DNA of 64,000 nt from Neotamlana sedimentorum (GTDB lineage Bacteria; Bacteroidota; Bacteroidia; Flavobacteriales; Flavobacteriaceae), in contig NZ_JTDW01000010.1 in assembly GCF_000943565.1 (NCBI RefSeq), positions 62,001 through 126,000 of the forward strand, read 5' to 3'. Each line of letters begins with the position of its first letter. Position 1 is the first letter of the stretch. Below the pieces are notes generated by a model. It was not told where the DNA came from and made no database searches. It worked only from the letters and a program-made list of their open reading frames with translations. Below, piece by piece: positions 18,087 to 27,413 of this stretch. Both the position numbers and the translations under genes were made by a program.

Positions 18087-19322
18087 ATGACCAATACTCA
18101 ATTACTAAAAGCTGTTGAAGAATTTGGCAGTCCTGTATATGTTTACGACGCCGAAAAAATTGAATTTCAATACAAAAGACTTACCAATGCCTTTAAAAGT
18201 GTAAAACACTTAAAAATAAGTTATGCGGTAAAGGCTTTATCAAACATATCCATTTTAAAGCTTTTAAATAGTTTAGGTTCTGGTATAGATACCGTTTCTA
18301 TTCAAGAAGTACAATTGGGATTAGCTGCTGGTTTTAAACCAGAACAAATTATTTTTACACCAAACGGCGTTTCGTTAAGCGAAATTGAAGAAGCTGCAAA
18401 ACTTGGGGTAAAAATTAATATAGATAATCTTGCTATTTTAGAGCAATTTGGTACTAAATATCCGAAAACACCGGTTTGTATTCGTATAAACCCTCATGTT
18501 ATGGCTGGTGGAAACAGTAAAATTTCTGTAGGTCATATCGATTCTAAATTTGGTATTTCAATACACCAAATACCTCATATTTTACGTATTGTAGAAAATA
18601 CTAAAATGACCATTAACGGTATACATATGCATACTGGAAGTGATATTTTAGATATTGAAGTATTTTTATACGCTAGCGAAATTCTATTCGAAACCGCAAA
18701 ACAATTTAAAAATTTAGATTTCATAGATTTTGGTTCTGGATTTAAAGTCCCTTATAAAGCAGGTGATATTGAAACCAATATTGAAGAATTAGGTAAAAAA
18801 CTATCTAAAAGATTTAACGATTTCTGTAAAGAATATGGTAAAGATTTAACCTTAGCTTTCGAACCTGGTAAATTTTTAGTTAGTGAAGCAGGTCACTTTT
18901 TAGTAAAAGCAAATGCTGTAAAACAGACTACATCCACCGTTTTTGCACAGGTAGATTCTGGTTTAAACCATTTAATACGCCCGATGTTTTATGGGTCGCA
19001 TCACGATATTATTAACATATCAAACCCAGATGGTAAAGAGCGTTTTTATACCGTAGTAGGTTACATTTGTGAAACCGATACTTTTGGTAGCAACCGCAGA
19101 ATAAACGAAATTAACGAAGGCGACATTTTATGTTTTAAAAACGCAGGTGCTTATTGTTTTTCTATGGCAAGTAACTATAACTCTAGGTTTAGACCAGCCG
19201 AGGTACTTTGGTATAACAACCAATTACATTTAATTAGAGAGCGTGAAACTTTTGAAGATTTAACAAGAAATCAAGTAGAAGTAAATTTTACTCCAAAAGC
19301 AGAAAAAACATTAGCTAAATAA
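18087..19322 (+). CDS. lysA: Diaminopimelate decarboxylase
   Basis: I start at ATG 18087 (MTNTQLLKAVEEFG, 411 residues) rather than at TTG 18069, since homologues begin there and a -7 element overlaps the TTG. The enzyme makes lysine from meso-diaminopimelate using PLP. Seen: SYAVKALSN near 45-53 with the PLP lysine, the glycine-rich HTGSDI motif near 190, FGSGFKVPY, FEPGKFLV near 275, CETDTFG near 335 (the CESgD-type substrate loop) and the C-terminal NAGAYCFSMASNYNSR segment. An imperfect terminator hairpin follows. Identification is secure. Confidence 0.96.
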   Translation: MTNTQLLKAVEEFGSPVYVYDAEKIEFQYKRLTNAFKSVKHLKISYAVKALSNISILKLLNSLGSGIDTVSIQEVQLGLAAGFKPEQIIFTPNGVSLSEIEEAAKLGVKINIDNLAILEQFGTKYPKTPVCIRINPHVMAGGNSKISVGHIDSKFGISIHQIPHILRIVENTKMTINGIHMHTGSDILDIEVFLYASEILFETAKQFKNLDFIDFGSGFKVPYKAGDIETNIEELGKKLSKRFNDFCKEYGKDLTLAFEPGKFLVSEAGHFLVKANAVKQTTSTVFAQVDSGLNHLIRPMFYGSHHDIINISNPDGKERFYTVVGYICETDTFGSNRRINEINEGDILCFKNAGAYCFSMASNYNSRFRPAEVLWYNNQLHLIRERETFEDLTRNQVEVNFTPKAEKTLAK

Positions 19323-19348
19323 GCTAGCAAACATATAATCTATTTATT

Positions 19349-19393
19349 AAAGACCTCTTTTATACGTCCTAACGTTAAAAGCGGTCTTTTTAT
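19349..19393 (+). terminator. lysA terminator
   Basis: Imperfect long hairpin: AAAGACC...CTTTTATACG pairs with CGTTAAAAGCGGTCTTT around the loop TCCTA, followed by TTTTTA. It starts 27 bases after the lysA stop. Confidence 0.7.
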
Positions 19394-19463
19394 TTAAAAT
19401 AAATCTAAATTTAGTCTGTTTAATAATAAAATCATCCTATTTTTGGGCTAAACACAATTTTTA

Positions 19464-20393
19464 ATGGATTTTACAAACCCGCTGGTTTACGGCGTTCCTT
19501 GTTTTCTTGGTCTTATTCTTCTAGAGTTATCCTACAGCAAGCACCACAAAGAAAAAAAAGATTTATATAACTATAAAGATTTAGGCGCAAGCTTAACCAT
19601 GGGTATTGGTTCTGCAATTATTGCTCCTCTAACCAAAACCATTGCAGCTATTGTACTATTTAATTTTATTTACAACATTTTTAACCCTGAAATTAATGGT
19701 ATCCGTACCAATATAATGGGGTACCAATCCTTCGGCTATGTTTGGTATGTTTGGTTACTTTGTCAATTGGCCGACGACTTTAGCTATTATTGGTTTCATC
19801 GCCAAAACCACAATGTTCGAGTACTTTGGGCCGCACATATTGTACACCATTCCTCCGATAATTTTAATTTAGGAACTGCGGTAAGAAACGGCTGGTTTAC
19901 TGTACTTTACAAACCATTTTTCTATATGTGGATGCCCGCTATTGGTTTCCCTCCAGAAATGGTAGTTGTTTGTTTAGGTATAGAATCTTTATGGCAATTT
20001 CAATTACATTCTGTATTTATTCCTAAACTGGGTTTTTTAGAAAAAATATTTAACACCCACACCATGCACCAAGTTCACCATGCCCAAAACTTTGAGTATA
20101 TGGATAAAAATCATGGCGGATTTTTAAATATTTTCGATAAAATATTTGGTACTTGGAAAGAGCTCGACGAAAATATCGATATAAAATATGGCGTCACACA
20201 TCCGCCAAATTCCTATAACCCGTTAGTTATTTTAACCCATGAATATAAAGATATCTGGAACGACATGAAAAAGTCTAAAAACTGGTACCATAAGTTCATG
20301 TACGCTTTTGCAGCACCAGGTTGGAGTCACGATGGCAGCACACTTACCATTAAACAGCAACGTAAATTGTTAACTAAACAAGTAAACGCGTAA
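19464..20393 (+). CDS. Sterol desaturase / fatty acid hydroxylase family membrane protein
   Basis: 309 residues with four to six hydrophobic segments. The histidine clusters of the di-iron hydroxylase superfamily are visible: HRQNH near residue 112, HIVHH near 125 and HTMHQVHH near 197, with a further NHGG near 215. These enzymes hydroxylate or desaturate lipids at the inner membrane. Substrate is not indicated by neighbours; carotenoid, sphingolipid or ether-lipid roles are all possible. It is preceded by the lysA terminator and followed by a 270-base gap, so it is likely a single-gene unit. Confidence 0.88.
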   Translation: MDFTNPLVYGVPCFLGLILLELSYSKHHKEKKDLYNYKDLGASLTMGIGSAIIAPLTKTIAAIVLFNFIYNIFNPEINGIRTNIMGYQSFGYVWYVWLLCQLADDFSYYWFHRQNHNVRVLWAAHIVHHSSDNFNLGTAVRNGWFTVLYKPFFYMWMPAIGFPPEMVVVCLGIESLWQFQLHSVFIPKLGFLEKIFNTHTMHQVHHAQNFEYMDKNHGGFLNIFDKIFGTWKELDENIDIKYGVTHPPNSYNPLVILTHEYKDIWNDMKKSKNWYHKFMYAFAAPGWSHDGSTLTIKQQRKLLTKQVNA

Positions 20394-20489
20394 TTTTTAA
20401 TAAACCTTATTATTCGAAATCAATTTAACTAGGATTCCACTGGACTATATTAGCTCGTTTAAAAATTATTTTTAGGATATAATTAAAAG

Positions 20490-20520
20490 CCTAAATAAAA
20501 TAGCAAGTATACGTATTGGC
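20490..20520 (+). promoter_or_regulatory. Possible reduced copy of the ATACGTAT module
   Basis: CCTAAA at 20490 and ATACGTAT at 20509-20516 followed by TGG reproduce the spacing and core of the repeat modules at 60024, 61076 and 63803, and the core lies 148-155 bases before the kinase start codon. The rest of the module is not conserved, so chance is possible. Confidence 0.3.
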
Positions 20521-20663
20521 TGTTGTAAAACTTGAATAATAAATAAATTTTTTACCATTTCGTTATAAACAGTAATATAATTTGCTAATAATCAATATAA
20601 TTAGTAATATTATACAATTCCCTGAGTCTTTTTAATAATAGCAATTATTCTAAAAAGACATGT

Positions 20664-22595
20664 ATGACCCTCTCAACATATAACCGTAAAGTGTTTTTGG
20701 CATTTACGGTAATTTACAGTTTACTACTTTGTATTTGTAATCCTACTGTTGGCAGTCAAAATCAAAAAATTGATAATTTAAATCAATCCATTCGCTTAGA
20801 AAAATCTGAGTCAAAAAAGTATGTTCTTTTTCAAGAGCTTATTACAATAACTTCAAATAGCAACTTACAAAACGCAAAACAACACGCCCGTAAAGCTCTA
20901 AATCTAGCCAACCATTATAAAAACAAACAATGGCAACCTATTTTTAACGAGATGAAAGGTAGAATTCATGCAAATTTATTAGAATTAGATTCTGCCTCAC
21001 ATCATTTTAATAAAGCATTAAAAGCCTACAAAACCATAAACAATAAAAAGGGACAAGCTACAACCCTATTTAAAATAGGTTGGGTTTATAAGAAAAAAGG
21101 CGATATAGAAAACGCCATGAAATGCGATTTAATGGCTTTAGATTTAATGGAAAAAATAAACGACAAAGCAGGAATTGCAGGTGCCAAAACAAGAATTACA
21201 GAAGACTTAAACCGACAAGAACGTTATACCGACGCCCTAATTTATGCCAAAGACAATATTGCGTTTTGCCTAGAAAATAGTATTCATGACGAACTTGTTT
21301 ATGCCTATACCAATGCCGGAAATTCAAGCATAGCCATACATAAGCCCGATTCTGCATTTTATTATTACGATAAAGCATTAAACTTAGCCAAAGCACTAAA
21401 TTACTCCAACATGAATTTGTGCGACTTAATTAATAATAAGGCAAATGCACTTAAAAGGCTTGGCAATTACAACGCGGCCCTTAAAAACTATAATCATGCC
21501 CTATCTATTGCAAAACAATTAAATTACCGTAATGCCATTGTAGTTTTAATTGCCAATTTAGGAGAAATAAATTTATTAACAGGAAATTATAACGACGCCT
21601 TAAAATACCAACTTCAAACCGTTAAATTTCAGGAAGAAGACCAAGATGTCACCAACTTAACCGAAAACTACGAACATGTAAGCACCATTTATGAAAAATT
21701 AGGCAATTATCCTTTAGCTTTAAAATATCAAAAAAAAGCAAGGAAAATGAGAGATAGCACAGCCAGTATAGCAAGCGATAAAGCAATGTCTGCCTTGTTA
21801 ACCCAATACGAAACCGAAAAAAAAGTACACACCATAGCAACACAACAATTACAACTAAAGCAACAAAAATTTTTAACATGGGTAGGTATTGGTTTTGCTA
21901 TTTTGCTATTAGGGTTTTTATTTTTTGGATACCGAAGTTATAAAGCCAGAACCAAAAGCAACAAACTACTGGCCTTAAAAAATCAACAAAACGAATTACT
22001 ACTTAAAGAGATTCATCATCGGGTAAAAAACAATTTAGAGTTAGTAAAAAGCTTAATGGCATTACAAACCGCAAGGTTAACCGACTCTAAAACAAAAGAT
22101 GCCTTACTTGCAAGCCAAAACAGAGTTCAATCTATGGGAATTATTCATCAAAAACTGTATCAAGGTGAAAACTTAAAGTATATAGAAATGAAAGACTATT
22201 TTGTAAATTTAAGTGCAGGCATTTTAGACACTTATAACGCAGATTATAAGATTAAAATAATTTGTAACATGGATGCTTTAGAACTCGATATAGACACCGC
22301 AATTCCTATTGGACTTATTGTAAACGAACTGCTTACAAATGCCTTAAAATATGCTTTTCCGAACCAAACCAACGGAAAAATTTTAATTAGTTTATTACAA
22401 CCCACTGCGGCTACTTTAACCCTAGAAGTAAAAGATAACGGCATAGGCAAAGCACCAAACACCACACCAAAAGGCACGGGCTTTGGCTCGCAACTTATTA
22501 ATTTATTAACCCAACAACTTAACGGCAAAATGGTTGAAACCATTAAAAACGGCACCTCCGTTTTATTCCAATTTAAACTAAACACAATTACTTAA
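20664..22595 (+). CDS. TPR-repeat sensor histidine kinase (HisKA_2 type)
   Basis: 643 residues. A short hydrophobic N-terminus (export signal or anchor), then about six tetratricopeptide-type helix pairs at residues 55-375, a single transmembrane segment near 400-420 (FLTWVGIGFAILLLGFLFFG), a coiled linker, and a kinase core. EIHHRVKNN at 449-457 contains the expected phosphoacceptor His451, and NELLTNALKYAFP plus DNGIG and GTGFGSQL form the ATPase domain. The stop codon abuts the next start, so it is co-transcribed and probably pairs with the LytTR regulator at 22596. The periplasmic TPR region is the expected sensor. Confidence 0.93.
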   Translation: MTLSTYNRKVFLAFTVIYSLLLCICNPTVGSQNQKIDNLNQSIRLEKSESKKYVLFQELITITSNSNLQNAKQHARKALNLANHYKNKQWQPIFNEMKGRIHANLLELDSASHHFNKALKAYKTINNKKGQATTLFKIGWVYKKKGDIENAMKCDLMALDLMEKINDKAGIAGAKTRITEDLNRQERYTDALIYAKDNIAFCLENSIHDELVYAYTNAGNSSIAIHKPDSAFYYYDKALNLAKALNYSNMNLCDLINNKANALKRLGNYNAALKNYNHALSIAKQLNYRNAIVVLIANLGEINLLTGNYNDALKYQLQTVKFQEEDQDVTNLTENYEHVSTIYEKLGNYPLALKYQKKARKMRDSTASIASDKAMSALLTQYETEKKVHTIATQQLQLKQQKFLTWVGIGFAILLLGFLFFGYRSYKARTKSNKLLALKNQQNELLLKEIHHRVKNNLELVKSLMALQTARLTDSKTKDALLASQNRVQSMGIIHQKLYQGENLKYIEMKDYFVNLSAGILDTYNADYKIKIICNMDALELDIDTAIPIGLIVNELLTNALKYAFPNQTNGKILISLLQPTAATLTLEVKDNGIGKAPNTTPKGTGFGSQLINLLTQQLNGKMVETIKNGTSVLFQFKLNTIT

Positions 22596-23339
22596 ATGCC
22601 AAACAAAACCAAAATATTAATTGTAGAAGATGATATGATTATTGCCGCCAATATTTCGTTACAGCTAACAAATTTAGGATACCAGGTTACGGCACTAATA
22701 TCTAGTGCCAACGATGCACTGTTACAATTTCAAAATAACAAACCCGAAATTGCTATAATAGATATAAATTTAAAAGGAAAGTTAGACGGTATAGACTTGG
22801 TAACAAAAATGCAAGAAACCCAAAACATTCCCATAATATATTTAACAGCCAATACAGACGAAGCGCATTTTAATCGTGCAAAATCAACAAACCCATTTGC
22901 TTTTATATCAAAACCATATAAAAATTTAGATTTACAACACGCCATAGAATTAACGCTAAATCGCATAAAGGCCAATAAAAGTGAAATAAAACTTGAAACT
23001 ACAGAAAAAATAACACCCTTTATTTTAAGCGATAGCATTTTTGTAAAGCACCTTGAAAAAATGGTACGTGTTAACATTGAAGATATTTTATACATTGAAG
23101 CCGAACGAAATTATTGTAGAATACACTCCAAAACCAAAGAATACTTGCTCGTAATGACCCTAAAAGACCTCGACGAGAAATTACCAAATAGACACTTTAT
23201 AAGAGTACATCGATCGTTTATAGTTAATTTATCTCAAATTGTTGAAATCGCTACTAGTTACATTGTAATTGCAAAAAAAGCCATTCCGGTAAGTAAAGCT
23301 TTAAAAGAAGAGTTGCTAAATCGTTTACAAACAATTTAA
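22596..23339 (+). CDS. LytTR family response regulator
   Basis: 247 residues. Receiver domain at 6-120 with acidic pair E11-D12-D13, phosphoacceptor Asp56 (IIDIN) and the conserved Lys in FISKPYK near 109. LytTR DNA-binding domain at about 145-245, with DILYIEAERNYCRIH and HFIRVHRSFIVNL typical. It begins directly after the stop codon of the TPR kinase and is most likely its output regulator. LytTR proteins bind pairs of short direct repeats; none was confidently located here. Confidence 0.94.
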   Translation: MPNKTKILIVEDDMIIAANISLQLTNLGYQVTALISSANDALLQFQNNKPEIAIIDINLKGKLDGIDLVTKMQETQNIPIIYLTANTDEAHFNRAKSTNPFAFISKPYKNLDLQHAIELTLNRIKANKSEIKLETTEKITPFILSDSIFVKHLEKMVRVNIEDILYIEAERNYCRIHSKTKEYLLVMTLKDLDEKLPNRHFIRVHRSFIVNLSQIVEIATSYIVIAKKAIPVSKALKEELLNRLQTI

Positions 23340-23493
23340 ACTTACTTCTAAAAATTTAATTCGATAAACCAAACCATTCCTTCGGACAACAAAACCCATA
23401 CTTCATCCTAACTCACTTTTATTAACCACTCAAAATTAATTACTTAGTTAAAAATTAAAACGCTCCCAAGTTATGTTATTAGAAAAAAATATT

Positions 23494-23566
23494 AAAACAG
23501 GTAATCAATTTTAGTATACAATTGTTTATTTGAGTTAGTCACTTAAAAAAGTGGATTACCTGTTTT
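23494..23566 (+). other. Long inverted repeat before the epimerase gene
   Basis: Perfect 13-base arms (AAAACAGGTAATC at 23494-23506; GATTACCTGTTTT at 23554-23566) enclose 47 bases and are followed by one more T, 16 bases before the next start codon. It may end transcription of the LytTR gene or act as an attenuator for the gene at 23583. Confidence 0.55.
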
Positions 23567-23582
23567 TCTAAAATAACAAAAG

Positions 23583-24512
23583 ATGAAAAAACTAGGTATT
23601 ATAGGCGGTGCTGGTTTTATAGGAAGCCATATAACCAAACTATTTTTAGAACATAAGTTTGAAGTAAAAGTCTCCACTACAAATATTTCAAACCACGAAA
23701 AATTTACGCATTTAACTCAGCTTAAGCATTCAAATCATTTACATATTAGTGAACTTGATATTGAAAATAAAAAACAACTGCAAACATTTATTGAAGATTG
23801 CGATATTGTAGTTCACTGTGGCACACCGTTTCAATTAGATGTACAAAATGCCGAAAATTCGCTATTGCAGCCAACACTAAACGGTACCCAAAACCTGCTT
23901 GAAGTAATAAAACAAACACCTCATCTTGAAAAAGTAGTATTTATGGCTTCGGTGGCTGTTTATAATTTAAATTTTCCGTTACCTGCAACACATAAAAAAG
24001 CTAACGACACCTATTCTGAAAACGATATTGCGACCATAAACCCCAACCATCATCCTTATGCACAATCAAAATATTTAGCGAATAAATTGGTTACAGATTT
24101 TGTTAAAAGCAACCCCGATTTAGAGGTAGACATTATAAGCCTTTCCCCGGTAATGGTAATGGGAAAATCGTTATCCAATAGAAGCGATTCTACCTCAACC
24201 AACATCCAATTTCAAATTAAAAACAAAATAGCCCCAAACGCGTTTATGAAAATGCTTTTTAGCCAAAACATTGATTTGGCAATAGTTAACGTTTTAGATG
24301 TTGCACAAAGTGTACTTAACGCTACAAATATTTCGAATTTGCATGGCCAAAACTTTTTAATAAGTAGTGAAAGTTATACAGTTTCTGATGTCTCTCTAAT
24401 GCTTAATAACAAAGCCCCATTAAAAGCCCCTAAATTAATTTACAAAAACCATCGCGCCATAAAATCTCTTGGAGTATCATTTCAACCTGTAAAAACAACT
24501 TTAAATAATTAA
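23583..24512 (+). CDS. NAD-dependent epimerase/dehydratase family protein
   Basis: 309 residues of extended short-chain dehydrogenase type. The nucleotide-binding motif GGAGFIGSH is at residues 8-16, an aspartate after beta-3 (SELDIENKK) and the catalytic YxxxK appears as YAQSK near 158-162. The substrate loop SPVMVMG follows. It may act on a sugar nucleotide or on an aldehyde/ketone like the dihydroflavonol-reductase group; context gives no decision. The next gene follows after 20 bases and is probably co-transcribed. Confidence 0.85.
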   Translation: MKKLGIIGGAGFIGSHITKLFLEHKFEVKVSTTNISNHEKFTHLTQLKHSNHLHISELDIENKKQLQTFIEDCDIVVHCGTPFQLDVQNAENSLLQPTLNGTQNLLEVIKQTPHLEKVVFMASVAVYNLNFPLPATHKKANDTYSENDIATINPNHHPYAQSKYLANKLVTDFVKSNPDLEVDIISLSPVMVMGKSLSNRSDSTSTNIQFQIKNKIAPNAFMKMLFSQNIDLAIVNVLDVAQSVLNATNISNLHGQNFLISSESYTVSDVSLMLNNKAPLKAPKLIYKNHRAIKSLGVSFQPVKTTLNN

Positions 24513-24532
24513 TAACTATAAATTCTATTACA

Positions 24533-25480
24533 ATGAAAAAACTATCATTATTATTCGTACTGGCAATGGTAAGTATACAACTTACGTTTGCCCAAAAAAA
24601 ATCGAACGGAACCGTTTATATTAAACATCCTGCTATAAATATAGTGGAAGAAATGACAGCTGCTTTCGTTACAGGAGACACCGCAAAAGTTGCGCGTTAT
24701 TTGGCAGACGATTTTAAATCGTACAACGGCTTAGACACCTCTACAAATCCAGAAGGTGATGACAAAACAACGTACTTAAAAATGGTTTCGTTTTGGCACA
24801 ACGCATTAGATTATTTTACAATTACGCGTACAGAAGGAGCCTATCCAGATGCCATTGAATACAAAGAAAACAATAACCAAGACGTTGTATGGGTACAAAC
24901 TTGGGAAGACTTTCGAGGAATTCACAAAAAAACCGGTGTAAAAATTGATATGTTTACGCATAGGCTATTTGTTGTTAACAAAGACAATAAAATACAAACC
25001 GAAATAACTTATTTTAACGAAAGTATATTCGACGAGATTGGATCTAGTTTTGTTAACCGAACTAACGGTAAAATTTACAACCATCATGAAAACATTAATA
25101 CGGTTAGAAAAATGGTTTATGCATTCGAAAAACTAGACCTCGATAAATCGTTATCGTATTTTACAGATGATGCTAATTTTTACGACATAAATACGGCATA
25201 CGACAAAAAGTTTACAAAAGCAGAAACCAAAACCAATTGGGAAAATTTTATAGATAAATTTACTGTCGTTGGAATTGATATGGTAGGTTATCCTGATTAT
25301 TTAGAATACGAAATGGGAGAAGGTCGTGATGTATTGTCATGGTGGAAATTTAACTTAATTCGAAAATCGGACGATAAAAAAATTGAGCTATTCATGCATT
25401 TAAGTAATAATTTTGACGCTGATGGTAAAATCACCACCATGAGTTCGTATTACAGTAGTGCTTTGCTTTCAGCAAAATAA
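24533..25480 (+). CDS. Exported protein with two NTF2/SnoaL-like domains
   Basis: 315 residues with a signal peptide ending near TFAQ. Two similar halves, residues about 35-165 and 185-312, each begin with an alpha-helical segment and AFVTGDTAKVARYLADDFK or AFEKLDLDKSLSYFTDDAN and continue into curved-sheet strands with tryptophans (WVQTWEDF; WWKFNLI). That is the pattern of tandem NTF2-like cone-shaped folds. Such domains bind small hydrophobic ligands or act as isomerases; the substrate is unknown. It follows the epimerase gene by 20 bases and is ended by a strong terminator. Confidence 0.75.
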   Translation: MKKLSLLFVLAMVSIQLTFAQKKSNGTVYIKHPAINIVEEMTAAFVTGDTAKVARYLADDFKSYNGLDTSTNPEGDDKTTYLKMVSFWHNALDYFTITRTEGAYPDAIEYKENNNQDVVWVQTWEDFRGIHKKTGVKIDMFTHRLFVVNKDNKIQTEITYFNESIFDEIGSSFVNRTNGKIYNHHENINTVRKMVYAFEKLDLDKSLSYFTDDANFYDINTAYDKKFTKAETKTNWENFIDKFTVVGIDMVGYPDYLEYEMGEGRDVLSWWKFNLIRKSDDKKIELFMHLSNNFDADGKITTMSSYYSSALLSAK

Positions 25481-25490
25481 AACACATTAA

Positions 25491-25526
25491 AAAAAACAGC
25501 AGTTTTAAAAAAAGCTGCTGTTTTTT
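25491..25526 (+). terminator. Terminator after the NTF2-like gene
   Basis: AAAAAACAGCAG (25491-25502) pairs with CTGCTGTTTTTT (25515-25526); a perfect 12-base-pair stem, ending in a T tract, 11 bases after the stop codon. Confidence 0.85.
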
Positions 25527-25630
25527 ATGCTTATATTTTAAAATTAGCCAAATAATTAAAACCCATACCTGTAAAACAAAAAAATTCTTTTTACTACCTT
25601 TAATTGATAATAAGCACTAATTAAAACTGC

Positions 25631-26812
25631 ATGAGTATTACAAAACCAAGCCGTATAGAGTCAATAGACATATTAAGAGGAGTCGTTATGGTGATTATGG
25701 CATTGGATCATGTTAGAGATTATTTTCATTTTGGTTCGTTTTTTTCCGATCCTACAAATTTAGAAACCACAACTCCTATTCTTTTTTTCACCAGGTTTAT
25801 TACGCATTATTGCGCTCCTGTATTTATATTTTTAGCCGGCACATCGGCATATTTATACGGCAGTAAAAAAGCAAAACGGAAGCTTTTTAAATTCTTAATT
25901 ACACGAGGAATATGGTTAATTTTACTCTCGGTAATAATTAATAATTTTCTTTGGAAATTCGATGTTACTTATAGTTTCATCATATTACAAGTTATTTGGG
26001 CCATTGGCTTGTGTATGATTTTGTTATCGTTTACCATTTATTTACCAATAAAATACATTTTAGTTTTAGGCTGTATTTTAGTTGCCGGCCATAATGCTTT
26101 AGATGGCATTACCGTGCAAGGAAATAGTTTTAAATCTATTTTATGGTACATTTTACATCAACAGCAATTCCTTCAAATAGGCAACACTTATTTTGCATTT
26201 GTCTACCCAATTATTCCTTGGTTTGGCGTTATTTGTTTGGGGTATTGTTTTGGTCAATTATATAAAAGAGATTTTAATAAAAGCACTAGAAAAAAGTATT
26301 TACTAATACTTGGTTCTGCTTCAATAATTGCGTTTTTTATAATTCGCGGATTAAATATTTATGGTGATTTGGTGCCTTGGGAAGTACAAGATACAACATC
26401 AAAAACCATGATGGCATTTTTTAAAGTCACTAAATATCCGCCATCTTTATGCTATTTATTAATAACATTAGGGCCTGCACTTTTATTTTTATATGGTATT
26501 GAATCGTTTAAAAATAAAATAACCAACTTCTTTTTAGTTTTTGGACGTGTACCTTTGTTTTATTATTTTTTACATATCCTGTTAATTCATGTTTTGGCCA
26601 TTTTTGGTATGCTTATTTTTGGTGGAAATTGGCAACACATGATATTAACTTCGGATGTATTTATGAACGCCAAACTTGCCAATTACGGGTATTCCCTTTT
26701 TGTAGTGTATTGCGTTTGGGTTGGTGTTATAGCACTACTCTACTTCCCAAGTAAAAAATACATGCTTTATAAAGCGAAAAACAAAGATAAATGGTGGCTA
26801 AGCTATTTGTAG
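25631..26812 (+). CDS. DUF1624 / heparan-alpha-glucosaminide acetyltransferase-like membrane protein
   Basis: 393 residues with about ten transmembrane segments. The start RIESIDILRGVVMVIMALDHVRDYF is the hallmark of this family: an R-x-x-S-x-D-x-L-R-G segment leading into helix 1 with an Asp-His pair that serves as catalytic histidine in the human lysosomal enzyme. Members transfer acyl groups across the membrane. The bacterial substrate is unknown; envelope glycan modification is a reasonable inference. It stands between two terminated units. Confidence 0.85.
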   Translation: MSITKPSRIESIDILRGVVMVIMALDHVRDYFHFGSFFSDPTNLETTTPILFFTRFITHYCAPVFIFLAGTSAYLYGSKKAKRKLFKFLITRGIWLILLSVIINNFLWKFDVTYSFIILQVIWAIGLCMILLSFTIYLPIKYILVLGCILVAGHNALDGITVQGNSFKSILWYILHQQQFLQIGNTYFAFVYPIIPWFGVICLGYCFGQLYKRDFNKSTRKKYLLILGSASIIAFFIIRGLNIYGDLVPWEVQDTTSKTMMAFFKVTKYPPSLCYLLITLGPALLFLYGIESFKNKITNFFLVFGRVPLFYYFLHILLIHVLAIFGMLIFGGNWQHMILTSDVFMNAKLANYGYSLFVVYCVWVGVIALLYFPSKKYMLYKAKNKDKWWLSYL

Positions 26813-26840
26813 AAACTAACTTAATTAGTTAAAACAATTT

Positions 26841-27389
26841 TCAGCTTTTAACCTTTCCTGAAAATAAATTTACCTTTGTGGTAAACGGATTTCCAGAGGC
26901 ACGGCGCAAGGTTACCAATTGCCCACAATGCCAAATAGCATCGGCAATTGGCCCATTTATAAGATTCCAAAACGGATACTTATTATTATCGAAAAGAGCA
27001 ATATCTTTAGTTTTATTTAAAATATCAGACGCCTTTTTTAAGTTTAATAGAGTTTGTTTACGTTTATCATCGAAACTTGCCATTTGTTTTGAATTAACAA
27101 CCTCCTCGGCAGATAAGTACTTTAAAATAGAGGTAGTTAAACTCAAAATGTGATCTATTGTTTCATCGCTGGTACGTGCACTTTCAGAGGCTTTATAAGC
27201 TAAATCCTCAGGGCGTAAACCTTCGCTTGCCCAAAAATATCGAAACCCTAAACCATCTACCATTCGAGCTGCTACACTTCCAGCAGTGTAGATTTTTGAA
27301 GGTTCTGGAATTTCGTAATACGGTAATTTTTCTTGAGCCATACTAAACATTGTACACATTAACGTTAAAGAAACCAAAATTTTCTTCAT
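26841..27389 (-). CDS. Exported DinB-like protein
   Basis: 182 residues with a signal peptide (CTMFSMAQ). The rest is a four-helix arrangement like DinB/YfiT proteins, which bind a metal with three histidines; here HILSLT near residue 80 and WHCGQLVTLRR near 150 carry the probable ligands, but a third is not certain. The export signal is unusual for DinB relatives, most of which are cytoplasmic thiol transferases. It lies 24 bases after the M28 peptidase gene on the same strand and is probably co-transcribed with it. Confidence 0.75.
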   Translation of the reverse strand: MKKILVSLTLMCTMFSMAQEKLPYYEIPEPSKIYTAGSVAARMVDGLGFRYFWASEGLRPEDLAYKASESARTSDETIDHILSLTTSILKYLSAEEVVNSKQMASFDDKRKQTLLNLKKASDILNKTKDIALFDNNKYPFWNLINGPIADAIWHCGQLVTLRRASGNPFTTKVNLFSGKVKS

Positions 27390-27413
27390 AATAACTATTT
27401 AATTATCAGAAAA

